The notes under the pieces are model-generated. The model was not told the origin of the DNA. It searched no databases and was given only the letters and a program-made list of their open reading frames with translations. From positions 1,550,001 through 1,614,000 of the forward strand of contig NZ_SOAP01000002.1 of the NCBI RefSeq assembly GCF_004364805.1: a DNA stretch of 64,000 nt, given 5' to 3'. Within the stretch, counting starts at the first letter, position 1. The number at the start of each line of letters is the position of its first letter. Below are positions 63,043 to 64,000 of the stretch, piece after piece. Origin of the DNA: Pelagimonas phthalicica (lineage in GTDB: Bacteria; Pseudomonadota; Alphaproteobacteria; Rhodobacterales; Rhodobacteraceae). The position numbers and the translations under genes were made by a program.

Positions 63043-63333
63043 TCACGCGGCATCCTGATATTTCAGGATCACCATATCGGCGGCGGCTTCGCGCAGGTCC
63101 AAGAGCGGCGCATAGGCCTCAGACCCAAAGAGCGCGTCGATATCCTCGGTGGTGGGAAAGCGCACGATCACCACCAGATCATGGTCCTGTACCCCGGCAA
63201 TTGGACCTTGCGCTGGCCCGCTGAACAGCATTTCAGCGCCATATTGCGCGCCCAAGGCTTTGACTTGCCGCAAGTAATCCTGAAGCTTTTCGCGATCTTT
63301 GACACGGATGGTCGAGGTCATGAGTGCTGACAT
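63043..63333 (-). CDS. DUF1330-like small protein (dimeric alpha-beta barrel)
   Basis: 96 residues; AAGGA lies about 8 nt before the ATG at 63333. The pattern STIRVKDREKLQDYLRQVKA, GPIAGVQDHDLVVIVRFPTT and SEAYAPLLDLREAA fits the DUF1330/ferredoxin-like monooxygenase-related fold. Members are small cytosolic proteins of unclear function. It is divergent from the TetR gene with a palindromic operator between them, so TetR probably represses it and the membrane gene that follows. Confidence 0.75.
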   Translation of the reverse strand: MSALMTSTIRVKDREKLQDYLRQVKALGAQYGAEMLFSGPAQGPIAGVQDHDLVVIVRFPTTEDIDALFGSEAYAPLLDLREAAADMVILKYQDAA

Positions 63334-63418
63334 AATTTCATTCCTTTCAAGGTGTTAAGCGCAACGAATGGTTGCCTTTGTGGAACTGTCCCGGTTGCGG
63401 GTTTCCCCCGCACGCCAC

Positions 63419-63440
63419 TTAGATGATTCTTGTCATCTAA
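63419..63440. promoter_or_regulatory. TetR-type palindromic operator
   Basis: TTAGATGA-N6-TCATCTAA, perfect 8-bp arms, in the gap between the divergent DUF1330-like and TetR genes. A second imperfect palindrome (ATGATTATCAT) follows at about 63449-63459. Size and placement fit autoregulation by the TetR protein. Confidence 0.75.
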
Positions 63441-63494
63441 ATAAGATTATGATTATCATCCAAATAGTCAACCACCCCGAAAACCGAGATCGAC

Positions 63495-64000
63495 ATGGCC
63501 CGCGCCACCGCATTGGAAAAATCACGCAGCCACGACCGGATCGTGCACCAAGCCTCTTTGCTGTTTCGCGAAAACGGGATCGAAGCGACCGGGCTGTCTG
63601 AAATCATGAAAGCCGCTGGCATGACCCATGGTGGGTTCTACCGACATTTCAAATCCAAACATGCGTTGGTCGCCGCCGCTCTGACCTATGCCATCACCGC
63701 CGCTGTGTCAGATATGGCAGAGGCGGAAACTGCGGCTGACAAACGCGCGGCGCTAGGGCGCTATGTGGCGCTTTATCTCTCGCCAGAACATGTGCAAAAC
63801 CGGGCCCAAGGCTGTCCGCTGGCGGCAATGCAATCCGAGCTCGCGCATCAACCGCCCGAGTTGCAAAAACCGCTTGAAGACGGGGTTGCCCATGTTCTGG
63901 CCGTGTTGGCCGCCGTGATCGGCGGTCCGGCCGCTGCCCCCAAAGCCCAAGCCCTGCTGGCACATCTTATGGGCGCAGTCTCATTGGCGCGCCTGTCGCC
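63495..64000 (+). CDS. TetR-family transcriptional repressor, C-terminus cut by window edge
   Basis: 168 codons visible. HTH: SRDRIVHQ-type start (SHDRIVHQASLLFRENGIEA), TGLSEIMKAAGMTHGGFYRH, FKSKHALVAAAL, the canonical TetR_N pattern. The C-terminal part, with CPLAAMQSELAHQ, resembles TetR_C domains with a ligand pocket near a Cys. Divergent from the DUF1330-like gene; the palindrome at 63419-63440 is its probable operator. Inducer unknown. Confidence 0.9.
   Translation, partial: MARATALEKSRSHDRIVHQASLLFRENGIEATGLSEIMKAAGMTHGGFYRHFKSKHALVAAALTYAITAAVSDMAEAETAADKRAALGRYVALYLSPEHVQNRAQGCPLAAMQSELAHQPPELQKPLEDGVAHVLAVLAAVIGGPAAAPKAQALLAHLMGAVSLARLS

Overview
The window looks like chromosomal DNA of an alphaproteobacterium, most likely of the Roseobacter/Rhodobacterales group. 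This is inferred from gene style, moderate-to-high GC, an FbpB-type iron permease, and IS427-group and IS3/IS110-type insertion relics. No ribosomal marker is present, so the placement is tentative. Ordinary chromosomal genes lie at both ends and a long accessory region with three or more defence/conflict gene sets lies in the middle.

Layout. (1) 1-3.3 kb: a detoxification-type operon (alpha/beta hydrolase, FMN azoreductase, SDR) divergent from a CGNR zinc-finger regulator, with a long inverted repeat between them. (2) 3.8-18.9 kb: about 13 genes in three facing transcripts that look like one envelope machine: a TolQ/MotA-type proton channel, two ExbD-like single-span proteins, several exported coiled-coil or Cys-rich proteins, an exported VWA protein, a 733-residue exported protein and a MacB-type ABC transporter. 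I do not recognise this combination as a named system. (3) 19.1-21.3 kb: relics of IS110 and IS3 elements, then a dndC (DNA phosphorothioation) pseudogene. (4) 21.4-29.6 kb: a type I restriction-modification operon hsdR-hsdS-TIR-GmrSD-hsdM, with a TIR protein and a GmrSD-type nuclease between the specificity and methylase genes. (5) 30.5-33.9 kb: a four-gene cassette: ThsB-like TIR, nucleotide-binding/TPR protein, patatin phospholipase, and a small PGDYG-like protein. (6) 34.0-36.2 kb: a decayed IS3-family element and a decayed IS5-family element. (7) 36.2-42.5 kb: a very large membrane protein and a DUF4062/TPR protein with a degenerate P-loop.

(8) 44.89-59.54 kb is an integrative element in tRNA-Thr(UGU), bounded by an exact 24-bp direct repeat of the tRNA anticodon arm. 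It carries a dead tyrosine integrase at one end and an AlpA-like regulator plus a frameshifted DUF3987 gene at the other. Its cargo is a run of co-directional genes: TIR with membrane anchor, pentapeptide-WD40, TIR-STAND-WD40 (with a nonsense codon), a SLATT-like membrane protein, TIR-TM-WD40 and a decayed TIR-NB-ARC-WD40 resembling an NLR/APAF-1 protein. The WD40 blades are strikingly alike between genes.

(9) 59.6-64 kb is again ordinary: FbpB-type permease, a sulfotransferase-like protein without a P-loop, a membrane protein, a DUF1330-like protein and a divergent TetR regulator with a palindromic operator.

The best candidates for undescribed biology are the envelope module (2), the tRNA-borne multi-TIR/WD40 cluster (8), the TIR/patatin cassette (5) and the DUF4062-membrane protein pair (7). 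All functions are inferred from sequence patterns read by eye; no database search was run.
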